Positions 61,108-64,000 of a stretch of DNA of 64,000 nt are shown piece by piece. The stretch is from NCBI GenBank assembly GCA_963784175.1, contig CAWAQJ010000015.1, positions 1 to 64,000 of the forward strand, read 5' to 3'. Position numbers and translations under genes: made by a program. How positions within the stretch are numbered: the first letter of the stretch is position 1; each line of letters begins with the position of its first letter. The notes under the pieces were generated by a model. It was not told where the DNA came from and made no database searches. It saw only the letters and a program-made list of their open reading frames with translations. This DNA comes from JAIBJN01 sp963784175 (GTDB taxonomy: Bacteria; Actinomycetota; Thermoleophilia; Gaiellales; Gaiellaceae).

Positions 61108-61712
61108 AGCTTCCGCGGCGGGAGCTCGACCTCGAACGAGGTCCGCGCGACGTAACGGATCTCCGGGGGGCCGTCGACCGCGAAGCCGAGCGCGAGCAGC
61201 GGCTCTGCCCTGACCGGGCCCACCGCCTCCCCGCGCTCCCAGCTCGCCTCGCCTCGCCGGACGCGAAACGCGCGCACCCCCGCCGCCTCGAAGATCCCCA
61301 GCTCGTGCGCGCCGAGCTCGCTCGGCTCGGCCGGGCCGCGGCGCTCGTAGGCGAGCGACACGCCGAAGCCGCCCGCATCCACTCTTCCATCGCGCACACG
61401 CGCGCGCGCGAGACGCACCGGAAACCCGAGGAATGCGCCTCCCATCCCGAGCGTCGTGACGCGCAGCGCGAGGAAGACGACGGCCGTCTCCTCGCCGTGG
61501 CGGGCGTAGACGCGCACGTTCACCTGCGAGAAGCGGGGAATCGGGAGCACGCCGAGGCGGCCGCCCTCCCATCGCAGCGCCGCGAGCGTGACGAGATGAC
61601 GCCCGTCCACCGTGGCGGGCTCCAGCCCCGCAGGGAGTGTGTGCGCGACGCTTTCGGAGTCCGTCTCCCAGCTCGCGAGGACGAGGTCTCGGGCCCGGTG
61701 GCGGAGAAGCAC
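61104..61712 (-). CDS. DUF2071/YqjF-like protein (202 aa)
   Basis: A protein resembling the DUF2071 (YqjF) family: VAHTLPAGLEPATVDGRHLVTL, then FSQVNVRVYARH and VVFLALRVTTLGMG blocks typical of the conserved beta-barrel core. The function of the family is unsettled. GTG 61712 is chosen; the longer frame extending right is antisense to the Xer gene. Confidence 0.7.
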   Translation of the reverse strand: MLLRHRARDLVLASWETDSESVAHTLPAGLEPATVDGRHLVTLAALRWEGGRLGVLPIPRFSQVNVRVYARHGEETAVVFLALRVTTLGMGGAFLGFPVRLARARVRDGRVDAGGFGVSLAYERRGPAEPSELGAHELGIFEAAGVRAFRVRRGEASWERGEAVGPVRAEPLLALGFAVDGPPEIRYVARTSFEVELPPRKL

Positions 61713-61748
61713 GGCAGGAAGCCTAGGCGCGAGGCGGAACTGCCTGTC

Positions 61749-62597
61749 GTGGACACAGGTGCCGCCATCGACAGCTTCCTGCGCAGCCAGTCGCTCTCCG
61801 ACGCGACCCGGCGCGCCTACCGCCGCGACCTCGAGGAGCTCGCGAGCTGGCTTCGCCGCAACGGCCTCGGGCTCGAATCGTTCGACGCACGCGCCTTCGC
61901 GCGCTACGCGGCGGAGCTCGGCGGCGATCGGCCCGGCCGCACCCCGCGCAAGCTCGCCCAGACCACCGTCGCGCGCAAGCTCGCCGCCGTTCGCTCGCTC
62001 GTGCGCGCGACCCGCGGCCCGGCCCACGTCCCCGATCTGGCGGTCTCCGGCCGGCGCCGGCGCCGCCTGCCGCACGCTCCCCGGCCGGCGGAGACCGACG
62101 CGATCCTGGCCGACGTGGAGCAGGAGGGCCCGCTCGGCTTGCGGAACAGGGCGCTCCTCGAGCTCGTCTACTCGGCCGGGCTCCGGACGCAGGAGGCCGT
62201 CGACCTGAAGCTGGCGGACGTCGACTTCGAGCAGGAGATCGTCCACGTGCACGGCAAGGGCGGCAAGGAACGGGTCGTTCCCCTGGGAGAAGAGGCGGCC
62301 TACCACCTGCGGCGCTATCTGGAAGATGGGCGCCCAGACCTGGCGCGGGGCGCGATCGACACGCTCTTCCTCTCCACGCGCGGGAAGCCGCTCGAGACCT
62401 CGACCCTCCGCAAGCTGCTGCCCAACCCCCACCGCCTCCGCCACGCCTTCGCCACACATCTCCTCGAGGGCGGCGCCGACCTCCGGACGATCCAGGAGCT
62501 CCTCGGGCACTCGTCGCTCTCCACCACCCAGATCTACAGCCACGTCGACGCCAAGCGGCTCAGGAAGGTCTACGACCGTGCCCACCCGCGCGCCTGA
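61749..62597 (+). CDS. tyrosine recombinase, XerC-like
   Basis: A 282-residue tyrosine recombinase. SAM-like core-binding domain (residues 5-95), then the catalytic domain with Arg in SAGLRTQEAVDL, Lys in GKGGKERVVPLG, H-R-L-R-H in PHRLRHAFATHLL, His in LLGHSSLSTTQ and the nucleophile Tyr in IYSHV. The loop before HRLRH is about ten residues shorter than usual. It is probably one of the two chromosome-dimer-resolution recombinases, with XerD next. GTG 61749 start. Confidence 0.85.
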   Translation: MDTGAAIDSFLRSQSLSDATRRAYRRDLEELASWLRRNGLGLESFDARAFARYAAELGGDRPGRTPRKLAQTTVARKLAAVRSLVRATRGPAHVPDLAVSGRRRRRLPHAPRPAETDAILADVEQEGPLGLRNRALLELVYSAGLRTQEAVDLKLADVDFEQEIVHVHGKGGKERVVPLGEEAAYHLRRYLEDGRPDLARGAIDTLFLSTRGKPLETSTLRKLLPNPHRLRHAFATHLLEGGADLRTIQELLGHSSLSTTQIYSHVDAKRLRKVYDRAHPRA

Positions 62598-62603
62598 CAC
62601 CAA

Positions 62604-62640
62604 CGGCCATGTCCGGGGTCAGGCTCCGGACGTGCCCGAT
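62604..62640 (+). repeat. copy of the GGCCATGnCCGGGGTCAG dispersed repeat at the xerD start
   Basis: GGCCATGTCCGGGGTCAGG then CTCCGGACGTGCC closely matches the unit at 30183-30218. It lies between the two Xer genes and overlaps the GTG start (62632) of the second, so the repeat supplies or modifies its translation start region. Confidence 0.6.
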
Positions 62641-63546
62641 CCGGCCGTGGAAGGCTTTCTCGCCCTGCTCGCCGCGCGCCGGGCGCCACGAACGGTCGAC
62701 GCGTACCGGCGCGACCTCGCCGACCTGGCGGGCTACCTGGGACGTACGCCGGCGACCGCAGGGCCGGACGACATCGAGGGCTGGCTCGCCGACCTGCGCG
62801 GGCGGGGCCAGGCGCCGAGCTCGATCGCGCGCCGTGCCGCCGCCGCCCGTACCTTCTACCGCCATCTGATCGCGCTCGGCCAGCGGAGCGACAACCCGGC
62901 CGCGGACGTCGACCTACCGCGGAGGCGGCAACGGCTTCCCCGCTCCCTCTCCCTCGGCGAGGTCGAGCGCCTGATCGACGCGGCCAACGGCACGACCCCC
63001 CGCAGCGTGCGCGACCGGGCCCTCATCGAGCTCCTGTACGGGGGCGGCCTCCGCGTGAGCGAGGCGGTCGGCCTCGAGCGCGGCGGCGTCGACCTGGAGA
63101 ACCGCACCGTCCGGTGCGTCGGGAAGGGAGACAAGGAGCGCGTCGTCCCGCTCGGAAGCGAGGCGGTGGAGGCACTGCGCCGCTATCTGAGCCGGGGCCG
63201 GCCCTACCTCGACAGGCGGCATCGTCCAGAGCTCTTCCTCAATGCACAGGGCGGCGCCCTCACGCGCGCCGGGGCATTTCTCATCGTCCGCCGGCTCGCG
63301 GCGAAGGCAGGGCTCGACCCGGAGCGCATCCACCCGCACCTGCTCCGGCACTCGTTCGCCACCCACCTGCTCGAGGGCGGAGCCGACCTGCGCAGCGTGC
63401 AGGAGATGCTCGGGCACGCTGACCTCGGCACGACCGAGATCTACACGCATGTTTCGGATCGGCGCCGGCGCGATATCTACTTCAAGGCGCACCCGCATGC
63501 GCGTCGTGCACGGACGCGGAGCGATCTTGGAGAGCCTGAACCCTGA
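62632..63546 (+). CDS. xerD: tyrosine recombinase, XerD-like
   Basis: A 304-residue recombinase with full catalytic set: Arg in YGGGLRVSEAVGL, Lys in GKGDKERVVPLG, HLLRHSFATHLLEGGADLR, His in MLGHADLGTTE and Tyr in IYTHV. The core-binding domain covers residues 5-90. GTG 62632 is inside the dispersed repeat; GTG 62647 is an alternative. It sits in tandem with the XerC-like gene. Confidence 0.88.
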   Translation: MPDPAVEGFLALLAARRAPRTVDAYRRDLADLAGYLGRTPATAGPDDIEGWLADLRGRGQAPSSIARRAAAARTFYRHLIALGQRSDNPAADVDLPRRRQRLPRSLSLGEVERLIDAANGTTPRSVRDRALIELLYGGGLRVSEAVGLERGGVDLENRTVRCVGKGDKERVVPLGSEAVEALRRYLSRGRPYLDRRHRPELFLNAQGGALTRAGAFLIVRRLAAKAGLDPERIHPHLLRHSFATHLLEGGADLRSVQEMLGHADLGTTEIYTHVSDRRRRDIYFKAHPHARRARTRSDLGEPEP

Positions 63547-63694
63547 CCTGATCGGCACGCTGACCCTCGGCGGAGGGCTGGGTGTGCTGCTCGCCATGTT
63601 GGCCCAGCGGTACGCGCTGCTCGAGCAGCGCCGGGAGAGGCGCTGCCCGGCCTGCGGCGTCATCCGGCGCCGCGGTTCTTGCAGCTGTAACTAG
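63497..63694 (+). CDS. small membrane protein with zinc-ribbon-like tail (65 aa)
   Basis: ATG 63497 (or TTG 63527) begins inside the end of xerD. One hydrophobic helix (LIGTLTLGGGLGVLLAMLAQRY) is followed by a basic stretch and CPACG...CSC, a zinc-binding candidate. Overlap and size make it tentative. Confidence 0.4.
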   Translation: MRVVHGRGAILESLNPDLIGTLTLGGGLGVLLAMLAQRYALLEQRRERRCPACGVIRRRGSCSCN

Positions 63695-63698
63695 CCGG

Positions 63699-64000
63699 CT
63701 AGGCGGGCGAGGCGACCTCGGCGACCTCGGTGAGGCGCCCGGTCCGGCAGTCGTAGACCCAGCCCGAGATCTCGAGCGAGCCGGGAAGATGCGGCGACTC
63801 GCGGATGGTGCTCAGGCTCGTCCGCACGCTCTCCTCGAGGTCGGAGAAGGGCTTGAAGTCGATGTCGGTGGCGTCGGAGCCCGCCTCCTCGCTGAGCTTC
63901 GAATGCAGCTGGTCGTTGCTGAACGTGAGCATCCCGCAGTCCGTGTGGGCGATCACCGCTACCTCCTGGGTTCCCAGGAGCCAGTGGGAGATGATCAGCG
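63699..64000 (-). CDS. beta-class carbonic anhydrase, N-terminus off the window
   Basis: The frame is open to the right edge. It contains ISHWLLGTQEVAVIAHTDCGMLTF, where HxxC (H-T-D-C) provides two zinc ligands of beta-carbonic anhydrases, and a C-terminal GWVYDCRTGRLTEV. The N-terminal CxDSR zinc ligand is beyond the window. It interconverts CO2 and bicarbonate. Confidence 0.85.
   Translation of the reverse strand, partial: LIISHWLLGTQEVAVIAHTDCGMLTFSNDQLHSKLSEEAGSDATDIDFKPFSDLEESVRTSLSTIRESPHLPGSLEISGWVYDCRTGRLTEVAEVASPA

Noticed and set aside
61749..63546. Two tyrosine recombinases as a prophage or integrative element
   Set aside because: No phage, att or transfer genes nearby; both fit XerC/XerD size and motifs, so chromosomal dimer resolution is more likely.

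Overview
The window is very GC-rich, uses many GTG and TTG starts, and is packed with 4-base start/stop overlaps. It carries a long bacterial SRP RNA directly upstream of dnaX-ybaB-recR, two BTAD-type regulators, a form II CoxL-type molybdenum hydroxylase and tandem Xer recombinases. Together these point to a deep-branching actinomycete, most likely Thermoleophilia (Gaiellales or Solirubrobacterales). That placement is inference; there is no rRNA here to confirm it.

Layout. Positions 1-6 kb hold assorted genes: a GNAT enzyme cut by the window edge, a membrane protein, a large secreted beta-helix protein, a GYD protein and a second secreted protein. Positions 6-9 kb hold tRNA-Val(CAC), SRP RNA, dnaX, ybaB and recR. 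Positions 9.1-10.6 kb hold a P450 and its 3Fe-4S ferredoxin. Next come a cupin, a SARP-like regulator, lysC-asd, a transporter, a GNAT enzyme and a phosphoesterase. Positions 18.9-23.5 kb carry a succinate dehydrogenase-like operon (flavoprotein, lipoprotein, iron-sulfur subunit, cysteine-rich CCG subunit). A MalT/BTAD regulator and ATP-type pckA follow, with pckA leading into a beta-hydroxyacid dehydrogenase and a cupin.

From 30 to 61 kb the window is one large catabolic island. The minus-strand cluster 38535->30300 is a seven-gene, translationally coupled operon: FAD oxidoreductase, alpha/beta hydrolase, M24-fold protein, Gfo/Idh oxidoreductase and CoxL-M-S-type hydroxylase. Diverging from it is a carboxymuconolactone-decarboxylase/AhpD-like gene with an in-frame TGA exactly where the second Cys of its CxxC motif should be. 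A SECIS-like hairpin follows the TGA, so this is a candidate selenoprotein. The minus-strand cluster 55203->39509 is about 14 genes: FadR/GntR regulator, dehydrogenase, 2-oxoacid dehydrogenase E1alpha/E1beta/E2, two M24-fold enzymes, aldehyde dehydrogenase, Liv-type ABC transporter with a fused LivM-LivG, an EamA exporter and an amidohydrolase. Three paralogous, probably exported YtcJ-like amidohydrolases lie divergently at 55.3-60.8 kb, each with its own promoter and terminator.

A 17-bp palindrome (TGTCNGAYNGTCNGACA) sits just downstream of the -10 in the regulator promoter and in all three amidohydrolase promoters. A weaker copy lies between the FAD-oxidoreductase operon and the candidate selenoprotein. 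The simplest reading is a single GntR-controlled pathway. In it, exported amidohydrolases release a product that is imported by the Liv transporter and then processed by M24/hydrolase, oxidoreductase and 2-oxoacid dehydrogenase steps. The substrate is unknown.

The right end (60.8-64 kb) has a zinc-ribbon protein, a DUF2071-like protein, XerC- and XerD-like recombinases, a small zinc-ribbon membrane protein and the C-terminal part of a beta-carbonic anhydrase. No CRISPR array, prophage or insertion sequence was seen.
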